DNA from: Rhizoctonia solani | Lineage: Eukaryota; Basidiomycota; Agaricomycetes; Cantharellales; Ceratobasidiaceae | DNA length: 64,000 nucleotides | Assembly: GCF_016906535.1 (NCBI RefSeq) | Contig: NC_057382.1 | Span: 1,240,001 to 1,304,000 of the forward strand | Direction: 5' to 3' | In this document: positions 1-12,100 of the stretch, piece after piece | How the letters are laid out: every line of letters begins with the position of its first letter | Position numbering within the stretch: the first letter of the stretch is position 1 | Made by a program: the position numbers and the translations under genes | The notes under the pieces: model-generated | Database searches by the model: none | What the model saw: the letters and a program-made list of their open reading frames with translations, nothing else | What the model was told of the DNA's origin: nothing

Positions 1-1749
1 TTTGAGGAGGTCGAAGATGAGGGCACGACACAGTTGTAAGATTCGACGCTATAAATTGAGGTGTTATGGAAACCCGTGGCCATTTAGCTGTATTATTCAT
101 AAGGAATCTAATACCTACGTACCTCGTAAGCGACGTACTACCATAACTGTCTTGCCTTGTTTGAGTATCCGGGAAGGCGACCCCGCCCTCGATTCTTTGT
201 TGAGCTTTCCTGCACACTATCGATTTCATGTGTTCAATAAGCGATTGATCCCCGAGAGCTCAAGCGGACCGCTTTCCTACAAAAGGTGCAGTGCTTCATA
301 CGCTTCAGCTCGGTCCTTCCTCCAACCAGCATTTCTTTGTAGATCTCTTGACACGACGCAGCCCACACTTCGTAAGGCTGCGAAGAGGGTCGCATGGACG
401 AAAGTTTGTGACTCGATTCCATTATAGCTAAGTTTGGGCTGGCTTCTTGATAGCTATTTTCAACGGGGTTTGACATACTCAAAAATCATATATAGTAGAT
501 ATGTGGTAGATAAAAGACGATGGAGGCGGGATGTGTAGCGGTGGAAGGGATGAATCTCCGTGTATGTGGGCACGTGTTATGTACATACGACAGCATACCC
601 CCGTGTACCCCCTATTCCCCGGCCAACCATGGCACAAGTAAGTGGGGGTTAGTATATCAATGAGTAGCTATTGTGGTCTTCCCGGCCATTCCATCGACCT
701 CTCTGGTTTCATATGAGCTTTTATGAGCTTTCGAAGCCCTAAATGGTTGAATATGAACGTTTATATCTACCACTTATGGTGATGTCATGTGCCAGCGCTA
801 CCACTATGTGATCGATGCGTGATCGATTTCCTTTTCTGGAAGCAGCATTGAAGCACGTGTTTTCGTCTAGATACTTTTACTGTAATTTGAACCGTAGAAT
901 CTACATATTTTGTGATATTTTTCCACCACATAGGAAATGGTTTCCCCACGCCCAGCGCTTAGGGCCTTGAATTTTACAGTAATTCAATTGATTGCTTGGC
1001 AGCTGTTGACACCCGGTACAAGTGTTACCGAGAGCAAAGACTGGGCTCGATCAAACCTCGCTCAGAACCCCCGGATATCGATATCCTTATAACAACTACC
1101 ATCGTAATCCTCGCTCAACTATTACCGAAAATAAGAGGACCTTCTTTTCTGCCCCTTCCTCCTGCCTTGCCCGCAGCTAGGTGGGATTGGCCACCCGACC
1201 TGTGAGCCTCTCTCGCCTAGTATTTCGGCGACTCTCTTCCCTCCCTTCCTGGTATGCTTTCGTTCACTAAGTACTTGCTTCGCTCCTTCATGTACAGCCA
1301 AATGGGTTTATTATGTTACACTATCACATACAATATGCACATAAACAAGTCATTGACACAGATCGTGATAAGTTGTTACATTGTTTACATATATCCGGTA
1401 ACATCTGCATCGTGCAGATTGAACAAGTCTGTACGTTAATGGACACTCAAAACTATCGAATGTTCCTTTTTTGGTATTGTTATCGACTTATGCAAATTAG
1501 TATGGTTTGATAGAAAGCAGTATAAAGCATCTTACTCGTGATTTGAGGGCGAGTTTGAATAACCGGACGCCTTATTACCCTTGTAGGTTTGTGACCGCCT
1601 TTCCGAACTGGATCCATAACCTTCATTCCGATTGTAAGTGGTCCTGTGTCGCTTCGAATCTAAAGGTTTGTTTTGAGGCTTTCTGCTAAACGAATTGGAG
1701 TCTTGGGTCCAGCGAGAAGAGCCATAGCTATTTCCCACGTTCTCTGTGG
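1..1749. other. No recognisable gene
   Basis: Short open frames occur on both strands but none has a domain, motif or intron pattern that I recognise. A minus-strand frame from 482 down to 234 encodes a polar peptide with several cysteines and could be a terminal exon of a gene running off the left edge; I cannot support it further. The stretch 480-1500 is AT-rich with many stops in all frames and looks intergenic. The part nearest 1750 may hold the 3' end of the neighbouring minus-strand GTPase gene, since a polar serine-rich frame runs there from 1756 to 1532. Confidence 0.4.
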
Positions 1750-3382
1750 AAGGCAAATGGTATGTGAATGATAGTTACTGTCAAAGCTCTTGATGAAGTG
1801 CTGTGGTCGTGCTCACGAATTAGGGCGACAATTCTAGTCACATAGTCCCAAAACTTCCCAATGAAGTCACGAATAATTCCGCCTTTGTTGGATGGTCTAT
1901 CGCCAGTAACACAATTTTGTTCGCCGACATTGGTAGCTCCGTGATTAGCTCCGGAGGGCTAGTAGTTATGGCCTTCATTCTGGCTATCTCGTCGTCGATT
2001 TCTTATCTCTCTGTTTTTCCCGTCCTTCTTCCTTCCGTAAATAATCCGCAAATCGATTATCTCGAGCCCTCGATTGATCCATCGACTTGTTTTCTATAGC
2101 TTCGATTTGCGCCTGAAATAAAGCCCAATCCGAGTCTATGATAGTTTTGAGTTGGGCTTCGTCAACTTGTAGGCTTGTGTTGTTTGATGGTTTGTTTCAC
2201 TCGTCCTCAAGACCTGAAGCTGGTCTAACAATTGACCTTCTTTTATCCTTGTACGCTCCTCTTGAGAATCAAGGAGTCGCAACCATTTTTGGTCGTCTGC
2301 TTCTAATGCATTCTGCCTTTGCGCCATTAGTTCACTCATTCTTCTTGTCGTTTACGAAGATTGTCTTCTAGATCTTGCCCAATCACAAGCCCTACGTCTG
2401 TTTTCTCCAGGGGGAGCGACTCAACCACCAGCTGACGCTGTATTTTTGTAACCATAAGGTCCTTTCCCAGTAGCATTCGAATGATATTGTGAGCCGACTC
2501 TTGGGTGTTGGTATGACGAGCCATCTGTGCACCTTCGGCTAGAGGCGTTCCAAGAACTCCATCGCGAAGTTCGGCTTCGCGGAGTATTTCATCTTCCGTT
2601 GGGTGGATTGACCACATATTTGTAACATAGACCACATTTTTAAACGCTTTGGGGCCACAGAGTGCTTTAAACATCATATGTCGGAAGCTTGTTCCTCCGA
2701 CTCTAGTGTCAGAGATTTTGTGGACGTGAGATAGAGCATCCCGATAATTTGATACTGATTGGTATACCTGTATAAATGGGCATACCGATATTGGCGTGAA
2801 CTATGCCGCTTGCATTCTTTGAACTTACGCTTCGACAAGAAACTCCGTCAAACCGTTTCCGACTTGCATCGTGCTGCCACTGGCTAAATTTGCGAACTAC
2901 AGTTAACGTTGTTGTTCGGCGCAGTATGCCAATCATTTAGTTCTAATTTTCCAAAGAGTTTGTAACGCCTCTCTCACCGATGTTTTTCCAGTACCAGCAT
3001 CCAAATAATCTATGTGTATCATAAGCATTGTTTTATCAGTGAAATCAAACTTTTCCATAGAACAAGCTGCAAACACAGTGGTGGAGAGGAGGGAGAGGGA
3101 GAGCCGCTTCAAAACAAAAGTCGTCAACTCTCTTGACTTTATTCAAAATCAACCTGAATTGGCTATGCGAACTCCCTAGTCCTCATCAGTCTCTCAAAAT
3201 GATGCCCAACGCTGAGAGCCAGTTCTCTGGTCCCGGCGATTACGAATAACTCATATTGCTGGCCAGGTGCTCACTTACACAATAACTTTAGGGCCCTTTA
3301 TGGGCGTCTCAGGGCCTTGAGTCCATGGAGCCGCAGTAGTAGACGTATTACAAACTCCAGAGCCCTTGTTAGTTAGGCTCAT
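1750..3382 (-). pseudogene. AIG1-like GTPase with coiled-coil tail, degenerate copy
   Basis: A P-loop GTPase of the AIG1/GIMAP-like fungal type, read on the minus strand. A plausible start is at 3382 (peptide beginning MSLTNKGSG) and its exon ends at a gtaagt donor near 3279. A P-loop-like AGTGKTS follows near 2990. A G2-region exon (ASGSTMQVGNG) lies near 2850. The conserved block KNVVYVTNMW is near 2620 and QMARHTNTQ near 2520, then a charged coiled coil continues to about 1990. The G3 motif (DxPGFDD), present in the sister copy at 4.7-6.0 kb, is missing: the sequence goes almost directly from G2 to the VYVTNMW block. Frame changes near 2985, 2720 and 2140 also break the reading frame. The tail may extend to 1532. 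Family assignment is by motif recognition; pseudogene status rests on the missing G3 segment plus frame breaks, some of which could be sequence errors. Confidence 0.6.
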
Positions 3383-3570
3383 TGCTGAGCAATGAAAAGA
3401 TGGGTGTTGTACTGTTGTACTGATGCAGTGAACCTATCGATACCGTCTGGAGCAAGAATCGAGCGTTGATAGGGATGCTTAGGATGACAAGAATGGTGTA
3501 TTATAACTGGGTACGCTCTCCCAAAATAAAGGTGGCAGTTATCACACTCCTCGCGCCCCATTTCTTTGGA

Positions 3571-3712
3571 GTTGCTCCATGGCTACAAGATCAGTACGAG
3601 TCGAGTCAAGGCAAAATTTCCGCCACGCTATGCGGGCGGTGCTGCGCTAAGGCTATAGGTCTGGCCACCTTGATCGTCCAATAGGCATGAGAGCGGTATC
3701 TCTTGAGCGTCA
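3571..3712 (+). repeat. Left arm of inverted repeat between GTPase genes
   Basis: This about 140-base segment reappears as its reverse complement at 4132-4268. A core of roughly 100 bases is nearly identical, the main difference being a 2-base indel (cgctatgcgg against cgctgcgg). It sits about 190 bases upstream of the start of the minus-strand GTPase gene. The matching arm precedes the plus-strand GTPase gene, so the arms appear to be part of an inverted duplication of the whole locus. One reading of the right arm is open as protein (SCLLDDQGGQTYSLSAAPPA), so it may be an old exon. Confidence 0.85.
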
Positions 3713-4131
3713 ATGTTGGCACCTGAAAACCTCCATCACATATAGCTTCTTGGGGATAATAAGGGGATGACGTATACATAGCATAGGCTCCAAGTGTGGG
3801 ATTGGTTCTCAAGCGCGCGATCGACCAGTGAAAAAATACAGTTGCAGTAGTAAGTCCAAATTAAGAAAAGAGACTTGATGGATATTCATCGGTATTGATG
3901 GTACAAACCCTGTGGCCTTTGTATGGTGTAGTGTATTTCACCAGTATGACCGAATAAATTTGTTAATATGGCCGCTATCGATCCACTTGCAATGTGATAC
4001 AAATTCTAGCACATCAAAGCACATTCTACGCAATGCATGGAGACCTTCACCTCCGCTAGTCTTCACCAAACAAAGGCAAAATTAACAAAACACCCTATTT
4101 TATCTGAGAAGATACGCCAGAAGTTCTCAGA

Positions 4132-4268
4132 TGACGCTCAAGAGATAGCGCTCTCATGCCTATTGGACGATCAAGGTGGCCAGACCTATAGCCTTAGCGC
4201 AGCACCGCCCGCAGCGTGGCGGAAATTTTGCCTTGACTCGATTCGAACGGATCTTGTAGCTATGGAAC
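4132..4268 (-). repeat. Right arm of inverted repeat between GTPase genes
   Basis: Reverse-complement partner of 3571-3712, separated from it by a 419-base spacer. On the plus strand the arm lies in an open frame running from 4037 to 4276 that ends in a stop before the GTPase exons. Whether this frame is a real upstream exon or a by-product of the duplication cannot be decided from sequence alone. No terminal dinucleotides or target-site duplications suggest a DNA transposon or MITE. Confidence 0.85.
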
Positions 4269-4699
4269 AAATGTAGAGAAATGCAATGCATAGAGTAGGA
4301 TGTTCAGCATTCCTTTTGGAAGTTTTCTAGCCCTAAGCATAGCCCTTGGTACTTGACATTGAATTTGGAGGGGAATGAGCAACAATATACTGACTGTAGG
4401 TGGGATGACGAGTTCCGATTGAAAACCAATTGCAAGGGTTGGTGGATTTGAGATGTTATAAAAAGTGCGTGCTCTTCAGTGAGCAGATGCATCACTTCCC
4501 ACTGGTTCAGCTTGGCCCTTTATTTTCTCATCTGTCGAAAGTTATACAGGATAGTGAATTCAAAAAAACTGTAGTCTCTATATACTCGTAATACTCCTGA
4601 GATGATTGACTTTAACTGTGGCTTACACGAAGCAGCAATCATAGTGTATGTATATATTCATATTACCGATACTTACCAGTAGTACTCAACGTTTCAACA

Positions 4700-6029
4700 C
4701 AACAGGCTGTTTGGACCAACGGGTGCGGGAAAAACAACGGTGTGGACCAACGGGTGCGGGAAAAACAACGGTGATCCAAGGATTGCTGTATCGTGTACTA
4801 GCTCAACATACTAACTATCTGATTTATATATAGTTTGCCAATGTTGCAAGCGGCGATTCTATGAGTATCGGCCATGGTGTCAAAGCTGCACGAAGAATAT
4901 AGAGCCCGCTACTATGTTTACGGTCGACGGGAAACCTGTTGTAGTGGTTGATTGCCCTGGTTTCGACGATACGTATTGTCGGAGACGATATCTTAAAATC
5001 GGTGGCAGGGTTTCTTACTGCAGCGTGAGTGGAACTAAGTTACACACCCCTTTCATGAAGGCTCATGTTAATTACTCAAAATACCTTCCAAATGTATAGA
5101 TACTCGCAAAAATTCAAAATAGCAGACTTTTATACCTACACAGGATTACTGATACTCGAGTTAGAGGGACAGACATTCGCCATCTGAACATGTTCAAAGA
5201 GCTTTGTGGAACCGACTCACTAAAAATGTGGTTTATGTGACAAATATGTGGTCGAACCCTCCAACAGACCACGAGATATTCCGCGAAAATGAGCTACGCG
5301 ATGGTATTGATTTTTGCAGGACCCCTGATCCTAGGTGCACAGATGGCCCGTCACTACAATACACAGGTGTCGGCCCATGATATCATTCGACTGTTACCTC
5401 GGGAGCCTACCATGCCAAAAGTTGCCAAGGAGATCAAAGATGAAAACCGAAAACTAGAAGAAACGGCCGCTGGTATAGCTCTTGGGCATGGCTTACAGGA
5501 CGAGATCAAGAAGCTCAATGAACGGATTAAGACGATACAGGAAGAGCACGCCCGGGTCATTGCAGAGATCAACACAAAATTCCAGAATCAACTCACAGAA
5601 CAAGAGAAGGTAGCGCGGCAACGGCACCAGTCGATGGAGAATTTGCTCAAAGAACAGGAGCGGAAAGTACAGGAAGAGCGGGAATCGTTGCTGGGCCAAG
5701 TAAAGTCATTGAAAGAAGGGCACCAAGAAAAAGAAAAAGACTGGAGGGAGCAATTACAAGCTCTCCTTGCTACGATGACTCAAAATATGGTCCGAAACGA
5801 TGTTGCGCCTAGACTCGAACCATAACGCCCAGTTGGAATCTCTTCAAAGGCAGCACGAAGACAACTTGAGGTCCACAAGGGAAGCCAGCGAAAGACGTGA
5901 AGATAAAATACGAGACGCCTTCCTAAAATAAAAATAGCTGATGATGAAAGGGCAAGATTGGCACAAGAGGCGTTCAATGCCGCCCTTGAAGAAGAACGGA
6001 GACATAGAAGCCTTTGTGTAATTGCGTGA
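4700..6029 (+). pseudogene. AIG1-like GTPase with coiled-coil tail, frame-broken copy
   Basis: The better preserved of the two GTPase copies. The P-loop exon (FGPTGAGKTTV) begins just after a splice acceptor at 4705, but a 31-base tandem duplication repeats the P-loop and shifts the frame. G2 (VASGDSMSIGHG) lies near 4850 and G3 (VVVVDCPGFDDT) near 4950. KNVVYVTNMW follows near 5230, QMARHYNTQ near 5345, then a long heptad-rich coiled coil from 5400 to 5990. The frame must change near 4975, 5290, 5810 and 5934 to read through; the last site is a run of A residues. With those changes the protein ends at a stop at 6027-6029 after AALEEERRHRS. No exon matching the MSLTNKG start of the sister gene was found upstream. 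Family members bind and hydrolyse GTP; the cellular role here is unknown. Confidence 0.65.
4712..4773 (+). repeat. 31-base tandem duplication of the P-loop codons
   Basis: Two exact 31-base units (4712-4742 and 4743-4773) cover precisely the Walker A segment of the GTPase. Thirty-one is not divisible by three, so the second unit is read out of frame. Removing one unit restores a continuous P-loop followed by VIQGLLYR. Confidence 0.95.
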
Positions 6030-7426
6030 TCATGGCAAATACTTTCCTTCAGAGTAGTTTCACTGTGGTGTGATAATCCTGAAAATCAGTACATCAGTAA
6101 AAGATTCCTTTTTTCAGTAGGATATGGTCTGAAAATTACAATGTTAGTATGCCTCTCTCAACATGAATCAGACTATGGAAGAATCAATACCTATGAATCA
6201 GACTATGGAAGAATCAATACCTAAAATCAGTATGTATTGATCTTGACTTCAGCTCTATTCGAATATGGTGTCATTAGTGTTATTTGTAGAGTGTGACAAG
6301 TGGCTAGATTCCGGTCGTAATGAATTGAACCTATGCAATATTGATAGTGCTGGCTATATCTGGCACTGTTGTCTCTTGTAACCTTATACTTTGTATACAA
6401 CTCCCTCCGTTAAATCAGACACATCTAGAGAGTGCGAGCCGGAATAAGATGCAGGCATCTTGGAATGGGCACAAATGAAAATTCTAAAGGGGACCTCGCC
6501 ATAAGTGACCACTTTCCAAAGCTTAATACTACCAGATATCGAAAGCGTTTCAGTGGTACTGCTAACAGTACGGCTGCCGAAAATGCTAATGATTATTCAC
6601 AGTTATAGAACCAACTGAGATCGACCTTACCAAGGATCGGGTCATCTGAATGAGTCGTTAGCAGGCGATGTTGTATGATAGTGCCTTCGTCCAGGAGCCG
6701 GCACAGCATTCCTAAACTATACCAGCCTAAAGTTACGGATATTTGGAGGGGTTTATAATCAATAACATGCCTAACCGCGTAGGCGAGTGTGTGTTAGTAT
6801 TATGATGTATGTTTGGTAATGTAGCTACCATTTTAGATGTATAGATCCCTATACATAGTCTGTTTTCGGTATAAACGCCTGTATCTGGATGTTATAAGAA
6901 AGTGCTCACTGTTGTTGCACGTCAAGTCCCATCCCCTTCTCTTCTCTTCGAAGTCTTCATGTTGAATTTCGATTGATTTAAACATATATCCTGCTGTTGA
7001 GCTTCCAACGGTATTAGCCAGACTTGAGACAGATTCGATTTGCTCGTTATCTTGGTATTCCAATAAAGGGGCGCGTATTCGATCAGAGTACTAGCTATAG
7101 CCAGTAGTACTGAATTTAATTAGTCAGGTATTTTAATAGCAGTCCTCGTAAAATGAGAGACGTTGATGAAAGTTGGAATCTAATGCACTCCACTGGCCAC
7201 GGGATGGTTGGGCCATATGAGTTGGTAGCCCTTATTGGCTGTCACCAGGGCTAAGCTGTGGATTGAGCGTAGTTAACGCCCGGCGCCCTCGGTACCGGGT
7301 ACACACGTTGCCGGGGCCTCGATCGAGGGAGTCGCTTGTTTATATCCTTGCAGCCAGCCGCCCACCAGCTTTGCCCCCATCTGTTTCCCTAAGAGAGCTA
7401 AATACCAATAAAAGAGCCAAGCAGTC
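6030..7426. other. Intergenic, no gene recognised; one tandem repeat
   Basis: AT-rich sequence with frequent stops between the GTPase gene and the phosphotransferase gene. It contains a 30-base exact tandem duplication at 6163-6222. A minus-strand frame from 7063 to 6833 encodes 76 residues without recognisable features and is not called as a gene. A short GC-rich patch at 7275-7330 precedes the next gene. Confidence 0.5.
6163..6222 (+). repeat. 30-base exact tandem duplication, noncoding
   Basis: Units 6163-6192 and 6193-6222 are identical (each begins atgaatcagactatgg). They lie in AT-rich intergenic sequence with no coding signal. Confidence 0.95.
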
Positions 7427-8965
7427 ATGTCAGGTGGTAAAATCGGTGGCGAATATGGGGAAATCCGAGCAAACATCGACATTCAATCATTGAACAAGTA
7501 CCTTGGGCAACATGGAAGGGGAATTAGAGTACCTGTAGAGGTCAAGCAGTTCAAAGTGAGGCTTTATAACATAGATCTGAAGCTATATGATGCTGAAATT
7601 TCGGAAAGTATGGACAGGTAGGACATCCAACTTTTATTATTTCACCAGAAGACTGAGGCATGAATTCATCCTTTAAGAGTATTTTATATATCCTAACCTC
7701 ATACTAGCGGAACACGATTTGTGATGCGCAAAAAGCCTGGTGGTCAGTTACTGTCGCCAACCGCGCATGCCGTTGAACGAGAGTACAAAATTCTACAAGC
7801 TATTCATACTCACAATACCGCAATAAGCCAAAGGCTTACATTCCTATCCCACAACCAGTCCTATTGTGCGAAGATAGCAGTGTGATGGTACACCCTTCTA
7901 CGTAATGGAATTCCTTGATGGAAGAATATTCAGTGACCCTCGAATGCTCGAAATACCAAAAGAGACAGAAAGCAGTGGTAAGGACTAATTGAGCATTATT
8001 TAGTACGTTTGTGCCCATATCTTACATTCCCGGACCGTTACAGCTGGCTCTCGGCAGTCAGATCACTAGCTGCCTTATCATCACTTGTCCCTTCGGAGTG
8101 GGACTCGAGAATTTTGGCCCCCACACCCCATATTTCCCTCGGCAAATCAAATCCTTATCCAAGTAGGTTTTTACATGACTCAATTACATAGCACTCATTT
8201 CTCGAAAGAGTGTCACAGGCTCAAGCCAAGGTTGTCGACGTGGAAACTAAGGAGCCAGTGGGACCGGGCTCAAGCCAAGGTTGTCGACGTGGAAACTAAG
8301 GAGCCAGTGGGACCGGTTCCCGATTATGACGAGATGATCGCATGGTACCGAGAACACCTCCCTGACGAAAGCAAAACCGGTCTTCGCGTAGTACATGGAG
8401 ACTATAAAATTGATAATATTGTCTTTCATCCCACTGAGCCCCGGGTTATTGGAATCTTAGACTGGGAACTATGCACTTTGGGCAGCCCGGTCAGTTTTAG
8501 AATATCGTCATATTATTGTTTACTTACAGCCAATTCATACCCGCAGCTGGCAGATCTCGCCAATCTTCTTATGCCTTACCACGTTGACCCTGCAGAAGTA
8601 CCACCCCCGAACGCGATTAGTGGATTCAAGGGACAGCCTCCTGATGCAGTGCCGTGTTCTCTCGAAGAGTTGGAGCGTGCCTTTTGCGATGGGTTCGGAA
8701 TACCATACCCGATTACCGAAATGGTCTTTGCGAATAGCTGGATGATATTCCGGCTGTCAATTATTTCTCAAGGTACGTCTTCAGTACATCTGTAACTAAT
8801 CAATCCATGCTAATAGGGTACACAGGCGTTGCTGCGCGGTATGCACGGCGACAGGCTTCGTCAGCAAACGCGAAGGCACAAGGAGACCGCTTCCCAATGC
8901 TTGGGGGTATGGCAAAGAGGCTCATGCTGGAAGGTTCCTCCACGCAACTAAAGGCGAAGCTCTAA
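7427..8965 (+). CDS. APH-family phosphotransferase, ACAD10/11 N-domain-like
   Basis: A kinase-like phosphotransferase of the aminoglycoside phosphotransferase (APH) fold, closest in motif pattern to the N-terminal domain of acyl-CoA dehydrogenase family members 10/11. The start MSGGKIGGEYGEI at 7427 leads into VPVEVKQFK, then an exon beginning GTRFVMRKKPGGQLLSPTAH near 7710 (nucleotide-binding lobe). FYVMEFLDGRIF follows near 7900, the catalytic loop VVHGDYKIDN near 8395 and the metal-binding GILDWELCTLG near 8455. The C-terminal helical part (PYPITEMVFANSW) and final exon (YTGVAARYARRQ) end at the stop 8963-8965. No dehydrogenase domain follows, so it is a stand-alone kinase domain. The substrate is unknown. 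A 49-base duplication at 8218-8315 and frame changes near 7820, 7890 and 8100 interrupt the frame; all conserved motifs are intact, so sequence errors are a fair alternative to decay. Confidence 0.75.
8218..8315 (+). repeat. 49-base tandem duplication inside phosphotransferase exon
   Basis: Units 8218-8266 and 8267-8315 match exactly and encode AQAKVVDVETKEPVGP. Forty-nine bases shift the frame; one unit alone gives a continuous exon joining to DYDEMIAWYREH. Confidence 0.95.
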
Positions 8966-9152
8966 TATAGAACAGTCGGTCTTGCTTATTGTAGGATGTG
9001 TACTGAAAGATCATTTATCATTATTCATAGCGTGATCATGAGGAGCGAAGAGAATCAACTATTGCAAAAAGTGTGATGTGAATTCATAGATAAACGGACC
9101 GACCATCCAAAGAATCAATAAAATAGTCCCAGTTGTAGTTATGCCGTTCCTA

Positions 9153-12100
9153 TCAAGTCCACACCATGCTCGTGGCTCTGCTGACTGGTCGGCTAGCAGG
9201 TCGGCTCCCCGGCCGACTCCTGCTACCTGCTCGGCTTCTACTCCCCGGTCTACTCCGACTCCCCTGCCGGCTGGCTGTGACTTCGCTAAACATAACCCTT
9301 CCCCGTTCCTCTCCATGATGAGCACCATCTACAGTATCCGTATATGCAGGAGGCATATCTCCGCTCACACCCTCCTCTCCACTGACCAGCCTCTCAAATT
9401 GTAAACTACGATCCACGAGAGTAGTGATACGTTCGTCCGAGTCGTGTGCCCTAGTGACTTGAGGTCGCTCGCTGAGTCCACTTGCATTATGCCCGATAGC
9501 GGCCTCGACAGCCATTCCGCCCATAATCCTATCCGGTGCGACTGTATTCGGGTTGGAGACTTGTGCACGCCGCGGTGATGGATGGATAAAGTCAGCCGGT
9601 GGAACGTTGAAGGCGCTATACCCCAAACCCGAAATCGGTGATTGGGTAGGAATTCCAGAGGGAGCTGCGATTTGCAACCGATTCTGCTGTTCGGCTTTTA
9701 CGTGATTGCAGAGACACCCGCCTACTGAAGTACCTATCTTTTGTACCGGAAGCGATGGTAGACTATATGCTGGAAGGGCCGTGTAGTCTGGGTTACACTT
9801 ACACTGTCCGGAAAAGTTTGAATAATACGAACGGCGATGATTGAGTATTTGCGTACCGAAAGTATATGCACCGGCGTTTCGACAATGATGTCGAATTGTT
9901 TCCGCTTCCCCTTGTCCATCTGGGGGTCATCTCCTCGTTCAACACGAATCATGATCTTGATCCAATGGGAAATAATAATATTACTTGGTATGTTTGCACG
10001 TGAAATGAACAGGGCTAGAACATGTGGGTAGATTCGCTCGCAGCTGATGTACAGATCCAGTAAATTCTCGAGCTCAAATTTCAACGCGAAGATTACTCAC
10101 TTGAATAGTCCAAGGGCCATTAGGGTTTAATAAATTAGTTGCAATTTCATCTGCATCCTGACCCTCGATAAGGCCGACCAACGGTGAGTGGGATATCGCA
10201 TTATTAGAATCGTCAAGTATGGGTAGCAATGGCAGTCGAACGCCTTTGTCGTGTTTGAGGTTGGGGTATTTGAGTGATAAGAGTTCATATCGTCGAGTTG
10301 GGTCATGACGCGCCACCCGCCGCCCATGAGCATAATAATCAATTTTCTCTGTAAGCCGCCTGGGTTCAGTATGAGCCTCGTTAGATTGCGCATTAGACCC
10401 ACCCTCTAACATAACTGTAAGCCGGTATATCTTCACCTTGGCCAAAGGCATCATTACCAGAGTAATGGGTACCGTTCCTCCAATGGGGAAACTTTTCCCA
10501 GAAATGGTAATAAAGTACCTTAGTTGTTCGTCCCACTGCCTCTCGATAACAACATTCTCTCGCTCTTCTGTGTCATCTTCCCCAGGGCAGCTGATAAGTG
10601 TAACCTCTGTATGAGCCACAAGTTTCGGCACAAAAGTTCCTGTTCGGTGAACAACAGCTTTGAGACGGTAAGAAATTGAGCCGAAATCGCAATGAGAGAC
10701 GGGGGAGTGTTGGAGGGAACTGCAAAGGAAATGGGATAGTTGTAGGTCCCTGCATATACCTATTAGTCCGGGTTACGTCTGTGACAAATTTGATAAACAC
10801 ACCTTTTTGAACTCCTGCCACATGTCTGCTTCCACATTAGGATCGACGTCCAAACCCAAACTCGCTCCTATTTTCTCTAAAGCCGTCCGTTCTTTCTGTC
10901 GGCCACGCTGGGTTTCGTCTCTTCCTGAAACCGCGGTCTCCCTCTCACGCTGACGCTCAGCCGCTCGATCCTTCAACCTTTGCTCGTGCTCATGTTCCCT
11001 AGGACCTACTGACCCGGCTCCTCCACGCCCAAATGGTCCAGGGCCAGTGCTAGCCCGTGACTTACTCCGCACCCGGTCTGTGATTTCGGTAATTTCATGC
11101 CCAATTTCGTGCAATACGCTGGAAACAGCTGCAAGGCTAAACCTAGTATTCTGACGACCACGCACGCGGGACTCGGAGCGATCGCGATCCCTTACGGGTG
11201 AGGCTTCAGCTCCTGGAGATTCTGTCTGAGTGTGGAATGTCGGGTGAAGAGACGATGGGTGAGGACTAGGACTACCGGTATTGCGAAGCGAAACTGAGCC
11301 GGAGGTCTGAAGTATCGGCCGGGGGTGATGTGGGGAGTGAGGGACATGGGAACTGGACCGTGTGGCTGGAGGGTGGGAAACCGTGGAGCGAGACGCAGAA
11401 CGTTGACGTTCGGTAAGCGGGGGAGAAATTTGAGGATTATCATGTGCTCGCTGGGCTTCGTTTTCTCCCAAGAATGAGGCAGAAGATTCGCGACGGGAAG
11501 GAGAAGGGCGCCTAAGTACGGGTAGGTGGTCCCCCACCTCTTCATCGCTAGGGTGTTCTGAAATATTCTCATGGAGCGACTTGACACTCGCATCGGAAGA
11601 CACGTTTGTCGAGGGCACGTGTGATGCCGGAGCCGACAAAACTTCATGAGGAGCAGTGGGCCGAGGTAGTATGGGTTGGGAGCCAGATGCACCATGGATT
11701 GACGGAGGTCCTGGATAATTTCAGCTTCAATAGAATTTCGCCGGCGGCTAGTTTAAAAATACGCACTTGACGGAACTGAAGTGCGGGAATTTGCCAAGTC
11801 CGAACGAAGCACACTTCGAAGTTCCTGAAGCGTCTGCCTAGGGGATCCAGGCACGCTAGGTGTGCCCGTGCGAGGGGTGTAAGGAGGTGTCAAAATGGAG
11901 GTTTGCTCGTTATGCTCTACAATATGACGGTGGAAGAAGTCCTGATCTGCGCTCAGTCGCCGTCCCGTGTTGCACGAATTGTACCCTGGTCTAGGTTGTT
12001 TGCGCGCCGTGGCTCATCGGTGTTGTCTGCGTCATCTTCATCATCGGATATAGCTCCCTCATCATCCGCTTCGTGATCTAACCCCACTCCGGGGCCAAGT

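Noticed and set aside
2..427. Plus-strand open frame of 141 residues at the left edge
   Set aside because: No motif, biased composition or splice context; likely chance.
3571..4268. MITE or DNA-transposon terminal repeats
   Set aside because: No target-site duplication or transposase; the arms flank two related genes and fit an inverted duplication better.
4037..4276. 79-residue frame over the right inverted-repeat arm
   Set aside because: Protein-like in part, but its partner arm has a stop in the same frame and no start or splice link to the GTPase is clear; kept only as a repeat.
9156..9260. Cytosine/guanine-rich repeat resembling a minisatellite
   Set aside because: It is the coding repeat of SRPGSRSR units at the arrestin C-terminus.
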